This document shows, piece after piece, positions 52,147 to 60,704 of a stretch of DNA of 64,000 bases. The first letter of the stretch is position 1. Every line of letters starts with the position of its first letter. The notes beneath the pieces were generated by a model, which made no database searches, was not told where the DNA came from, and was given only the letters and a program-made list of their open reading frames with translations. The stretch is from Halogranum rubrum (GTDB lineage Archaea > Halobacteriota > Halobacteria > Halobacteriales > Haloferacaceae): positions 459,058-523,057 of the forward strand of contig NZ_FOTC01000001.1 in assembly GCF_900114455.1 (NCBI RefSeq). Reading direction: 5' to 3'. Both the position numbers and the translations under genes were made by a program.

Positions 52147-53125
52147 GGCCTTGTTTAGACGGTTAGACTCGGTCAGTCTGAGAAGTGTGTAACTAATATC
52201 GCCGTGCTAGCAGCTCCACAGAGGTGCCAAATTTACTAGGAACTGAAGCGGGACGGATTGGGTGTGCAAACCAAGACCTCCCGCTTCGCAGAGACGATTG
52301 TATCGCTCGCCAAAAAAGCCGTCGTTGGCGAGCCAGCTCCGGCATACTGTCCCGGAAAAGAGGGGTATGCCGACTGGGTGATTCTCGCCGTTCAAGGGTT
52401 CAAAGAGTACCTCGGTCACGACTACCGGAAGCTGCTGGATGTTCTCCGAGAAATACCGAGAGTCGCAGAGTCACTCGGTTTAACGGTTGAGACGCTTCCT
52501 CACTTCTCCACAGTTTGTGCACGGAAGCAAGAGATTCCGATGAAGCGGTGGCGAGCGATGCTCGACGCATCGGTCGAGCTGTACGAACTCGGTGATGTTC
52601 AAGCGATCGACACAACCGGCATGGATCGTGTCCAAGCTAGTCAGCACTACGCGAAACGGATAGACTATACGTTTGAGGCGGTGAAAACCACGCTGCTCAT
52701 CGATTGTGAAACAAGTACGATACTATATATACACTGTTCGACGAAACAACTGCACGATACACAGGTCGGCTGGCAAGTGCTAGTGCGGAATCTCGACGAT
52801 TTAACGGCTGTGGCGGCGGATAAAGGATACGACTGGGAAGCACTTCGGACGAAATTACGTTCTGAAAATGTCACACCGCTTATTCCGCAACGTGGACCGG
52901 GATTGCGGGGTTGGGCGAGAAACTTGATTATTTTCGATGGGGCGTATCATCAACGCTCGAATGCAGAATCGGTGTTTTTCGGATTGCGCCGTCGGTACGG
53001 CGAGACGCTGTGGGCGAGAACGTGGTTCGGTTAGTTCCGTGAACTTGTCATGAAATCAGCGGTGCGAAACATCGAACGCGCAATTGCGGGGTCGAGTCAC
53101 TGAATTCAGGCGACTAAACAAGGCT
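52147..53125 (+). mobile_element. IS5-like insertion sequence, 979 bp
   Basis: The ends are inverted repeats: GGCCTTGTTTAGACG at the left and, read on the complement of the right end, AGCCTTGTTTAGTCG. A 9-bp direct duplication CAGAGGGTG flanks it (52138-52146 and 53126-53134). It carries one transposase gene with a premature stop. The insertion is precisely inside repeat copy 13, so it postdates the array. Confidence 0.88.
52258..53103 (+). pseudogene. IS5-family DDE transposase with internal stop
   Basis: Reading from a TTG at 52258 the frame encodes SLAKKAVVGEPAPAYCPGKE and the DDE residues D118 (QAIDTTGMDR), D188 (AVAADKGYDW) and E237 (RSNAESVFFGLRRRYG). A TAG at 53032-53034 stops it at 258 residues. 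The same frame continues with FRELVMKSAVRNIERAIAGS to a TGA at 53101-53103, giving an intact length near 281. A single C-to-T change of a Gln codon explains the stop. All catalytic residues precede it, so residual activity is possible but the C-terminus is lost. Confidence 0.85.
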
Positions 53126-53249
53126 CAGAGGGTGTAGTCAGCAACTGCTGAGGATTGTACTCCCGGCTTGCAGAGTGGAGTACCTGACAGACTGAGCGAG
53201 CGAAGCGACGGGGCAAGATATATTGAAGCTCATCTTCTCATCTCTCGTT

Positions 53250-53399
53250 GTGCCCGATCTCGAAGGCGGATACGCTGCTGTCGGCGCAACATTGGGAATC
53301 CTCTTTGGCTTGATGCTCGGTGGTCCGTTTGGTGTTGTCCTCGGTGCCTTAATCGGGGGAGGAATTGGATGGTATATCGAACGCAAATCGACCGATTAG
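53250..53399 (+). CDS. Glycine-zipper small membrane protein, cassette 13
   Basis: 49 residues from GTG 53250 (a TTG at 53223 would add nine). Sequence character: PDLEGGYAAVGATLGILFG, then LMLGGPFGVVLGALIGGGIG and WYIERKSTD. It forms two short helices packed by G-x3-G repeats, as in glycine-zipper or DUF-type surface or transport proteins. First gene after repeat copy 13. Function unknown. Confidence 0.6.
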   Translation: MPDLEGGYAAVGATLGILFGLMLGGPFGVVLGALIGGGIGWYIERKSTD

Positions 53400-53694
53400 T
53401 GTAGCGTAGTTATCGCGGCCGTTTCTATCAGGAACCGAGACGGTAGTATGGGCCGTGCGTCGTCTCCGACGCGAGCTGGTCACGGCATCCGGGTCGCCCA
53501 GTTTCACGAGTGGTTAGTAGTGTGAATACATCACATCTCTCAGAGGAAAATTCAGACGAGGTTAACAGTGGTCTGATACCAGAATTCTACACATGTGCTC
53601 CGCAAAACGCCGGAAACAAGGGTATGGGTGAATTTTGGAATACTGTTAAGTCGTCACGGGCCCTCGGTTAGTCTTGCACTAAGGTGACCAAACT

Positions 53695-53973
53695 ATGGAA
53701 AAGAATGTCGGCGGATACGATCGGATTGCGCGGCTCATCGTCGGCCCGACCCTGATTATCGTGGGTATCGGGGCGTTCGGTGGATTCGTCACGCTCGCAG
53801 CGGGACAACTCGGATTCGTGCTCGCAGGCCTCGCAGTCCTGGTCGGCGCAATCCTGTCCGTGACTGCTACAACTCAAAAGTGCCCGCTCAACGCGGCAAT
53901 CGGCCTGAACACGTACACTGACCGTTCTACCCAGCAAGCGTCGTCCGAGGAGCCAAACCCCAGCATAAAGTGA
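53695..53973 (+). CDS. DUF2892 (YgaP-type) small membrane protein, cassette 13
   Basis: 92 residues. MEKNVGGYDRIARLIVGPTL opens the DUF2892 pattern, followed by two helices and the typical CPLNAAIGLNT motif, preceded here by ATTQK. The family is found alone or fused to rhodanese, suggesting sulfur handling, with the Cys in KCPLN. The stand-alone form here has a polar tail (SSEEPNPSIK). About 295 bases before it hold no gene. Confidence 0.85.
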   Translation: MEKNVGGYDRIARLIVGPTLIIVGIGAFGGFVTLAAGQLGFVLAGLAVLVGAILSVTATTQKCPLNAAIGLNTYTDRSTQQASSEEPNPSIK

Positions 53974-54192
53974 CGCAGTCCACGTCCGTCGCTCGGATGT
54001 GGTGACTGGCACCCCCCAGGAGTTGCGACGGACGGGAGAGCTCTTACCCTTCCAAGGGTTGTGCCTCACACAGCCCCTATTTTCGGCATGCGGACACTGA
54101 CAGCGTACAGAGAGTACGCGCTTTGGTGTGGTAACTCTCAACGATGTATCGAACGTTCCGGGGCGAAAGCGACCAGTGCTAATGACACACTC

Positions 54193-54275
54193 GCACGCTG
54201 AGTTCAGCACGACCAGAGAAACCTACCCGAACGTTACCAGAAGTGGTGTGCAACACTCAGAAGATGTAGTCAGCA
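54193..54275 (+). repeat. Cassette repeat copy 14 (last)
   Basis: Full-length copy: left GCACGCTGAGTTCAGCACGA, right AAGATGTAGTCAGCACG. No further copy was seen beyond it, so the array ends here, 512 bases before the large ATPase gene. Confidence 0.85.
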
Positions 54276-54342
54276 CGGTAAGCATTCGGTAATGGGCCAT
54301 TCCATCGGCACATTTTTGTTCGAATAGAAACATTTTCAAACA

Positions 54343-54522
54343 ATGGATTTCATTGGTTTCGCTGCACTAGCAATCATACTGAGTGCATCTATCCACAGTC
54401 TCGTAGTAAGCTATCGCCGTGGTGAGAAAGCTAATACACTGATTCAGTCATTGGGGTTAGTGGCTGCAGCGGTTGCCGGGTTGCAATACTTCTACGCGGG
54501 AAGATTCGCTAACCTCAAATAA
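54343..54522 (+). CDS. Small two-helix membrane protein after the last repeat
   Basis: 59 residues from ATG 54343 to TAA 54520-54522: helix MDFIGFAALAIILSASIHSL, basic loop SYRRGEKANTLIQS, helix LGLVAAAVAGLQYFYAGRF, tail ANLK. It lies 67 bases beyond repeat copy 14 and is probably the last cargo gene. Function unknown. Confidence 0.6.
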   Translation: MDFIGFAALAIILSASIHSLVVSYRRGEKANTLIQSLGLVAAAVAGLQYFYAGRFANLK

Positions 54523-54532
54523 TCTCCACCGG

Positions 54533-54706
54533 TCAACAGTATGGACATCGCTCGTACGGTGAGCCAACAGTCGTTCCACAGTGTCGACATTCATAGACGA
54601 CAGATTTCTTCAACCGACTCGCGGCGGGGTGCTCAGCCTCTGTCTGGACTTCGTTTTGAGACCGCTGAACCGCTACATCGATCCAGATGACAGATATTCT
54701 CGTCAT
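54533..54706 (-). CDS. Small zinc-ribbon protein
   Basis: 57 residues from ATG 54706. The C-terminus VVYECRHCGTTVGSPYERCP closes with YC: two CxxC knuckles binding one zinc. The N-terminal part (MTRISVIWIDVAVQRSQNEV and an acidic helix) is less certain, and the start could be further downstream. Such zinc ribbons often accompany DNA- or RNA-handling systems in haloarchaea; partner unknown. Divergent from the large ATPase gene with an 80-base promoter region between. Confidence 0.6.
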   Translation of the reverse strand: MTRISVIWIDVAVQRSQNEVQTEAEHPAASRLKKSVVYECRHCGTTVGSPYERCPYC

Positions 54707-54786
54707 CCATACAACATTTGTTTGTGCTATTTTGAACGATGAATTTATCGACTCTTGAGTGGTGTATGTGAACATACCACATAGAA

Positions 54787-57700
54787 ATGAGTCATACACC
54801 TGCCGCTGACGACCCCAAACAGTCACCAAGTCCTTCGTCACGTCACCCACGTCGGTCAGCACTCAAAATCACACCCACAGACGACACGCTCACACTGGAG
54901 ACGATTCACGCGCAGTTCCAGACGTTGCACCGACTCTGCCAGCAGACGGCGACTGACGTCGAATGGCTACTCGTCAAACCAGAGTCAACAGCCGAACTCG
55001 AGTATTATCTCTCGGCCACAGACGAATCCGGTCTTGCCCGGATTGAGCAGTTCGCACGACGCCTCTTTGCGGACCCGTACGAACTCACACAGACGACGCT
55101 CACACTTCCAACACAGACACTGGTTGCGCCAACCGAACCCAGCCCCGACGGCACTGACACGCCGACAACGTCGGTTGCGGGCATCGAATTCCACGGTCAC
55201 GCCGAGCGCCGCCACGACTGGCAGCTGAAACTCACCGACTATGCTGCCTTCGAAAGTGACCATCGTCGCACTCGGAATCCACTCTCGACGGTCGTTGCAG
55301 CGATGGTCAGCGCCACCGTACCGATGGTGTATCAAGTGCTCGTCCGCCCGAAGCCCGACTGGACGGCCGATGCAGCCCTCCGTCGAGATGACTTGCTCAC
55401 CTACGAGGACACGTTTACCCAGCGGTGGTTTGGCAGTATCGACGACCGCCCGGTTCGCGAGCGTTCGCTCGATGACGTAGATCACAGTCACGCCGAGCGT
55501 ATTAGACAGCTCGACGCCAAAGACGCTCGCCGATCGTTCGACATGAACGTTCGGGCTGTTGCTATCGGCGACGACGACCACTCACTTGACGCAATTGCGA
55601 CCCTCGAGACGGCGTTTAGCGACGTCAGTAACACCTACTATACGGTTCGTCCTCATGTCGTGACGGGTGAGTCAGCCCAGCGACTCGCTGCATCCATCAC
55701 CGAACGGACCTTCCGGACTGGGCTGGGACGGACTCGCCGACTTACCCAGCGGTTGCCCATTACGGCCAACCACAGCCCGTGTCTCGTCGTCGACCCCACT
55801 TCACTGCCGTCGTTTTGTCTCGTCGACGGAGCGCGACTCACCACCGCTGGGAAACAAGGACTCGACATCACACACGGCGAAGCGTCGTCGGTGCCGCGAC
55901 CCCCACTGGAGCGACTGTCGACGTACCGCCAACCCGGGCTTACGCTTGGGCGCCCGCTGACCGAGGATAACGAAACAGAACCTACGCCTGTTTCACTCCC
56001 TCCCTCGTTACAACCACTGCATATCGCTTGGTTCGGGAAAACGGGGTCGGGGAAATCGACGTCGCTGTTGAACGCGATGCTCGATAATCATGCGGCCACA
56101 GACGGCGCGGACATCCTCATCGACCCGAAGGGTGGCGATTTGCCCATCGACTACCTGCGAGCACACTACGCGCGGTATGGGTCGCTACAGAACGTCTATT
56201 ACTTCGACTGTGCGGAGACGCTGCCCGCCATCTCGTTTTTCGATATTCGCGACCAGCTTGCCGATGGGATCGATCGGACAGCCGCTGTCGAGGACGTCGT
56301 CGACCACTATCTCGATATCCTGCGACAGGTGATGGGTCGTGAACGCTTCGATCAGGCCGTTCGCTCACCGGACATCATTCGGTATCTGGTAAAAGCGTTG
56401 TTCGACCCGGTCAACGGCCACGACGTGTTCGGGCATGATGATCTCGAGGAAGCGGCCGCACAGATGCACGATTCGCGTGACGCCCCACCTGTGAGTGATG
56501 ACGGGCTTGCCCGGATGCTCGGCGGCATCACGACCAACAGCAAGCGATCGTTCGACGAGCTGATGCAAGGGGTCGCAAACCGGATCGAGAAGATTCCGGC
56601 TGACGAGCGATTAGGTCAACTCTTCAATCACGTCGCTGTCGACATCGAGGATGACACCGTCCACCCCCAGTTCGACTTTCGGACGATCATCGATGAAGAC
56701 GCCGTCGTCATCTTCGACCTTGGCGCATTGCGCCCGGAAGCTCAACGCGTCATCACGCTCGTGTTGCTCTCTCAGCTGTGGACGGCGTTGAAGCGGCGGC
56801 ACCGAGCAGGCGATGCCGAAGCGTATCCGTTGGTGAATCTCTTTGTCGAGGAAGCCTCAAGCATTGCCGTCTCGAACCTTCTGTCAGATTTACTGGCGCG
56901 TGGTCGGGAATTCTCACTCGCTGTGACACTCGCGATGCAGTTTCCCGCACAGTTGCAGGCAGCCGATTCCGGTGCGTATGCAGAGGTACTGAACAACGTC
57001 TCGACGATCGTTTCTGGAAACGTCGCTGTCGATGAGCGCTTCGAGCGACGATTTGCCACGGCCGATATGACCCCACCAGAGGTCGGCAACCGCCTTCGAG
57101 CCTTACAGCGGGGACAGTGGTTCGTGAGTCTTCCATCCCCCTTCGCCCAGCCAGAGCCACGACCGTTCGTCCTCTCTTCACAGCCGTTGCCTCCAGGCCA
57201 CTCCGAAGGGTCCTCACCGTTTTCGAGGCAAGCCGAACAGCGCGTCACTGCCGCAATCGAGCGCGCCCACTCACGAACACAGAGTCAGTGCGGGCTGTTG
57301 CTCACACAGCGCCACGAAGCAGAGTCCCAGTCACCCCGAACTGCCGCACAGTCTTCGGCTGAATCCGCGCAGTCGGCTGTCGACCTCACAGAAACGACTC
57401 CTCACTCGCCGATTCAGAGCGCCCTCCCGCTGACGAAGCGTCTCCCCATGTGTGTCGAATATCACGAGGCGAGTCATGCACTCGTTTGCACGGCCTGTAC
57501 GAACCGCTATGCACCGACGTTCGAAGGCATGCGTGATGCAATCGAGTGTTGTTACTCACTCGATCGCATCGATCGCGACGACATCCCGATCCACGCACTT
57601 AACCTGACGCTCTCGGCGACGGAGCGAGCTGATAGTGGCTATTCGGATCGCCAACTCGCCTTCTTACAGGCCGTCTACAACGCCCATCAGGGCCGCTATG

Positions 57701-58371
57701 ACGATCTCGAATACAACCTCGTCACCGACAGTATGGTCCGACTCCGCGAGTACGTCGGCATCGACCCAGCGGCCGTCCAAGAACTCGTCGACGATGGCGT
57801 GCTTCGACACGACGGCAATCAACCCCATCGGTTGTACACCGTCTCAGCTGCGGGTCGCGAGCTCATTCACGAGGGATATCGCCGCGGACTCTCACACGGC
57901 GATGGCAAGGGTGATCTGGGCGAGTCTAGCCAGCATATCCTGATGGTCGAAATCGGCCGACAGTATATCGAGCAGGCGTTCGTCACCGACGAAGACTCGA
58001 GTGTCGTTGAGGCGGTTACGTACCATCCAACTCCCGATGGCGGCCGGTTAGATGCAGCCGGGTTGAATAGCCGAGGGACGGTCGTCGTCGCACTTGAAGC
58101 CGAGCGCGTGAACCATGACGTCAAGACGGGCGTTCCAGACGATTACGACAAGATGGCTGCCTGCGAGCCCGAGGAAGCCATCTGGATCACGATGAACCGA
58201 GCGGACGCGCACACGGTGTTGCAGGCACTCAACACGCCCGCTGAGGGGCCGCCTCGCGTCGAGAAGACCTACAGCGAGAGTTCACAGCCGCGGCGGTTTT
58301 CAATCGACACACCGGGCTGTACGGCCATCTATACGCTGCTCTACGTTCGCGATACACTACTCGAGACCTGA
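54787..58371 (+). CDS. Large TraG/VirD4/HerA-like ATPase with C-terminal extension
   Basis: 1194 residues. The N-terminal 390 are alpha/beta and lack membrane helices, with unknown fold similar to other archaeal conjugation ATPases. The motor follows: WFGKTGSGKSTSLLNAM with Walker A at 417-424, DILIDPKGGDLPIDYLRAHY, and Walker B LVNLFVEEASS near 688, then the Q-containing TLAMQFPAQLQ. After a Ser/Gln/Thr-rich linker (about 800-880) the extension has CVEYHEASHALVCTACTNRY (zinc-like cysteines), a winged helix (about 985-1045), and a final alpha/beta domain with GGRLDAAGLNSRGTVVVALE where D and E residues are spaced as in PD-(D/E)xK nucleases (inference). Likely the coupling protein of the transfer system. 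Confidence 0.8.
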   Translation: MSHTPAADDPKQSPSPSSRHPRRSALKITPTDDTLTLETIHAQFQTLHRLCQQTATDVEWLLVKPESTAELEYYLSATDESGLARIEQFARRLFADPYELTQTTLTLPTQTLVAPTEPSPDGTDTPTTSVAGIEFHGHAERRHDWQLKLTDYAAFESDHRRTRNPLSTVVAAMVSATVPMVYQVLVRPKPDWTADAALRRDDLLTYEDTFTQRWFGSIDDRPVRERSLDDVDHSHAERIRQLDAKDARRSFDMNVRAVAIGDDDHSLDAIATLETAFSDVSNTYYTVRPHVVTGESAQRLAASITERTFRTGLGRTRRLTQRLPITANHSPCLVVDPTSLPSFCLVDGARLTTAGKQGLDITHGEASSVPRPPLERLSTYRQPGLTLGRPLTEDNETEPTPVSLPPSLQPLHIAWFGKTGSGKSTSLLNAMLDNHAATDGADILIDPKGGDLPIDYLRAHYARYGSLQNVYYFDCAETLPAISFFDIRDQLADGIDRTAAVEDVVDHYLDILRQVMGRERFDQAVRSPDIIRYLVKALFDPVNGHDVFGHDDLEEAAAQMHDSRDAPPVSDDGLARMLGGITTNSKRSFDELMQGVANRIEKIPADERLGQLFNHVAVDIEDDTVHPQFDFRTIIDEDAVVIFDLGALRPEAQRVITLVLLSQLWTALKRRHRAGDAEAYPLVNLFVEEASSIAVSNLLSDLLARGREFSLAVTLAMQFPAQLQAADSGAYAEVLNNVSTIVSGNVAVDERFERRFATADMTPPEVGNRLRALQRGQWFVSLPSPFAQPEPRPFVLSSQPLPPGHSEGSSPFSRQAEQRVTAAIERAHSRTQSQCGLLLTQRHEAESQSPRTAAQSSAESAQSAVDLTETTPHSPIQSALPLTKRLPMCVEYHEASHALVCTACTNRYAPTFEGMRDAIECCYSLDRIDRDDIPIHALNLTLSATERADSGYSDRQLAFLQAVYNAHQGRYDDLEYNLVTDSMVRLREYVGIDPAAVQELVDDGVLRHDGNQPHRLYTVSAAGRELIHEGYRRGLSHGDGKGDLGESSQHILMVEIGRQYIEQAFVTDEDSSVVEAVTYHPTPDGGRLDAAGLNSRGTVVVALEAERVNHDVKTGVPDDYDKMAACEPEEAIWITMNRADAHTVLQALNTPAEGPPRVEKTYSESSQPRRFSIDTPGCTAIYTLLYVRDTLLET

Positions 58372-59454
58372 CAGTCACACTTGCGCGTCGATGGTGCGAT
58401 TTTCACAACCCCTGTCGGCGGATGAGCGTGGTGCTAGTGCGGCCTAGGGCGTTCTCTGCCCGTGTAAGAGGCGACACAACGGGCGCGTAACTCCGGAAAC
58501 AACCCGGTGAGTTGCATGAGAGATAGGTACGATGGAAGTGCGATCGGTGGCACGTCAGCACGATGTCGCGAGCAGGCCTCGATGGGTGAGACGCCCGTAG
58601 AAGGAGGATGCGGTTGGAAATTGAGTGGTCGATATGTGTGGCTGCATTGGTGTCACAACGGCTAAAACCCGACGACGGAACGGGGTTGTGAATACTCGCC
58701 GTTCGAGCTGGAGTCGGCGGCGACGATGCCGGATTCGGGGTGGTCGTCGCCGCGTCGTTGTGGTGCGTCCATCTCCTGTGTGTGGTGTCGAAAAGCCCCT
58801 GTGAGGCAGTTTTCGGGGTTCGAGTCGACAGGGAGGAGTCGCCTGTAAGAGCGGTTCCAACTCACTGGCTGAGCCCTTTCACAACCACGCAAAAACGCAC
58901 GACTGCAAGGGGTTGTGAAACTTCTGAAGGGGGCTGTAAGACAACCTCCATTCTGCGTCGGCATCTGTCGTGTCCTCATGGTCAGTGTCGTCGTTCGCGT
59001 TCCCTCGACGAGCAGTGTTTCTGTGTGCGGCGACACTGTCACTTCACCACTCAATCGATGCGATTCAACCGATTGCAGGGGGCTGTGTGCCTGGTGAGTC
59101 TTCTTCGGTTCGCCCCGCGATGGCAGATCCTCTGATTGCTCGCTCACAGATTCATCTGCTGCGTGTTGAGACACCGGTCTGTACTGACCGTTGATTGCTA
59201 CCGTCGCTCCGGCTCGTTGCTCACCCCACTTTCGTCTTCTACACAACTGTTCTTCCGGCGATGAGCAACGCTTGTGAACTCACTGTCGAAGGCTAGTGCT
59301 TGCCGAGGCACTCTCTCCGTGCCCCTCTTCGCGCCGTTGCAGTTGTGAACCCAATAGACGCTCAGCTACCAACACCAATGACAGTCTGTAGCGACTAACA
59401 GAAATAGTTACCAGAGTGTGCGTGGTAGTAACAATCACACAGGCAAGGTGTACG
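58372..59454. other. Non-coding region with iteron-like repeats; candidate replication origin
   Basis: About 1.08 kb without a convincing gene, between the large ATPase and the primase-like gene. The core TTGTGAA occurs six times on either strand: 58402-58408 (inverted), 58686-58692, 58878-58884 (inverted), 58913-58919, 59272-59278 and 59343-59349. Four of these extend to GGTTGTGAA, two to GGGGTTGTGAA. The pair TTTCACAACC (58877-58886) and GGTTGTGAAA (58911-58920) makes a perfect 10-bp inverted repeat. Clustered iterons upstream of a replication gene are typical of plasmid origins. Frames inside the region are cysteine- and arginine-rich and look non-coding. Confidence 0.55.
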
Positions 59455-60660
59455 ATGCAACCAACGCTTCCACATACAGCTACCGTACCCACTGCATTAC
59501 GCGATGTCGACCAGTGGGTCTGTTGGCGCACCCGTGATCGAAGTGGCGAGAAGTCCACGAAAGTCCCGATCGATTCAGCGACGGGGTCGTTTGCGTCGAC
59601 GACAGACCCCGCTACCTGGACGTCCTACGACGACGCCTTCAGCGCTGCCCAACAACGAGGAGCGACTGGTCTCGGCTTCGTGTTCACCGCCGACGATACG
59701 TTCGTCGGCGTCGATCTTGACCACTGTCGTGATCCCGAGACCGGAACGTTCGAGCCCTGGGCTGCGGAGCTCGTCGGGCAGCTCGACTCCTACACCGAAG
59801 TGAGCCCCTCGGGCACAGGCTGTCACGTGCTCTGTCGAGGAACGATGCCTCCGGGTCGAAACCGAAGCGGCGACGTCGAAATGTACACCGAATCGCGATT
59901 CTTCACTGTCACCGGTGACCATGTGGCAGGGACTCCACTCACAGTCGAACACCGAACGGCTGTCCTCGGTGCCATCGCTACAGCGCATCTCTCAACATCC
60001 GAAACAACCCCAACAGAACCGAAATCTGAATCGGAATCGGGGTCAGAAGTGACAGCCGAAACATCGGCTTCATCCACGGCTTCGACGCTCTCTGACGACG
60101 ACCTCCTCGAGCGAGCGAAGGCAGCTGCAAACGGCGAGAAGTTTACGCGCCTGTGGAGTGGTGATGTGAGTACCTACGATAGCCACTCGGAAGCAGACAT
60201 GGCGCTGTGCTGTTTGCTCGCGTTCTGGACGGGCGGCGACACGAACCGGATGAACCAGCTGTTCTGTCGGTCAGGCCTTTATCGAGGCAAATGGGACGAG
60301 CAACACTTCGCAGATGGCAGTACATATGGTGAACGAACACTCCAGCGGGCGTGTGAGCGAACGACAGAACACTACACGCCGACGCCAACAGACACGAGCT
60401 CGACTCCAACTGCAGCGCGTCCGGGCCAGTCACCGACACCGCGTCCGCCTGTACCCACTGCAAAGGTGGTGCACCGACTCACGACAACCGAAGAGACCCT
60501 TGAGTACCTGGAAGCACGCGTGAGCACGGTAGAACAGGAGTGTGAGCGGCTGCGCGACGAACTTGCCGTCGCACGTGAGCCAACGCCAACAACTGACCAA
60601 CGCACGAACACAGACTCGAAGGCGGGTGTGTTGGCTCGCGTCGGGCGACTCTTTCGGTAA
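59455..60660 (+). CDS. Primase-polymerase-like protein (NrS-1-type/plasmid replication)
   Basis: 401 residues from ATG 59455 (MQPTLPHTATVPTALRDVDQ). The first 190 form an archaeo-eukaryotic primase-like fold: WVCWRTRDRSGEKSTKVPID, then TFVGVDLDHCRDPETGTFEP (acidic DxD pair), and VSPSGTGCHVLCRG with the catalytic-type His. Residues about 235-320 are the helical HBD-like domain (AKAAANGEKFTRLWSGDVST, NRMNQLFCRSGLYRGKWDEQ). The C-terminus is a T/P-rich linker and a coiled coil (LEARVSTVEQECERLRDELA). Proteins of this kind replicate or initiate haloarchaeal plasmids and viruses. It lies directly after the iteron region. Confidence 0.8.
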   Translation: MQPTLPHTATVPTALRDVDQWVCWRTRDRSGEKSTKVPIDSATGSFASTTDPATWTSYDDAFSAAQQRGATGLGFVFTADDTFVGVDLDHCRDPETGTFEPWAAELVGQLDSYTEVSPSGTGCHVLCRGTMPPGRNRSGDVEMYTESRFFTVTGDHVAGTPLTVEHRTAVLGAIATAHLSTSETTPTEPKSESESGSEVTAETSASSTASTLSDDDLLERAKAAANGEKFTRLWSGDVSTYDSHSEADMALCCLLAFWTGGDTNRMNQLFCRSGLYRGKWDEQHFADGSTYGERTLQRACERTTEHYTPTPTDTSSTPTAARPGQSPTPRPPVPTAKVVHRLTTTEETLEYLEARVSTVEQECERLRDELAVAREPTPTTDQRTNTDSKAGVLARVGRLFR

Positions 60661-60704
60661 TGAGACACTGAACTGTGTCAACAGCGTTCAGCTCCCCACT
60701 CGTG

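Larger units (their letters stand above)
52073..53143 (+). repeat. Cassette repeat copy 13, split by an IS
   Basis: Left part 52073-52146 (GCGCGCTCTATTCAGCACGA onward to CAGAGGGTG) and right part 53126-53143 (CAGAGGGTG then TAGTCAGCA) are one repeat interrupted by the IS5-like element. The nine bases CAGAGGGTG occur on both sides as the target duplication. Confidence 0.9.
42581..54275 (+). other. Cassette-like array: 14 same-orientation repeats separating small genes
   Basis: An element of about 83 bases recurs at 42581, 43434, 44111, 45880, 47091, 47757, 48295 (half), 49210, 49618, 50186, 50543, 51292 (half), 52073 (split by an IS) and 54193, always reading the same way. Consensus blocks in order: TGACCGACTTGCGC (often present), CTGAGTTCAGCACG, AGAAACCTCACCGAA, CGCTGTCAGAAGCGG, CGTGCAACACTCAGAG, GGTGAGTTCAGCA. 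Each interval holds one to three unrelated small genes. Cargo: GNAT, VapBC, Doc, TumE with HTH, HicBA, DoxX, DUF2892, a lipoprotein and small membrane proteins. Unlike bacterial integrons, genes lie on both strands and no integrase is visible here. Confidence 0.8.

Noticed and set aside
42581-54275. CRISPR array
   Set aside because: The repeats are about 83 bp, variable in sequence, and separated by hundreds of bases containing genes, so neither spacing nor uniformity fits CRISPR.
42581-54275. Simple MITE family as the full explanation of the repeats
   Set aside because: Not excluded, but single orientation in all full copies, regular one-per-gene-unit spacing and gene ends trimmed to repeat edges fit cassette borders better; no target duplications were seen around copies.
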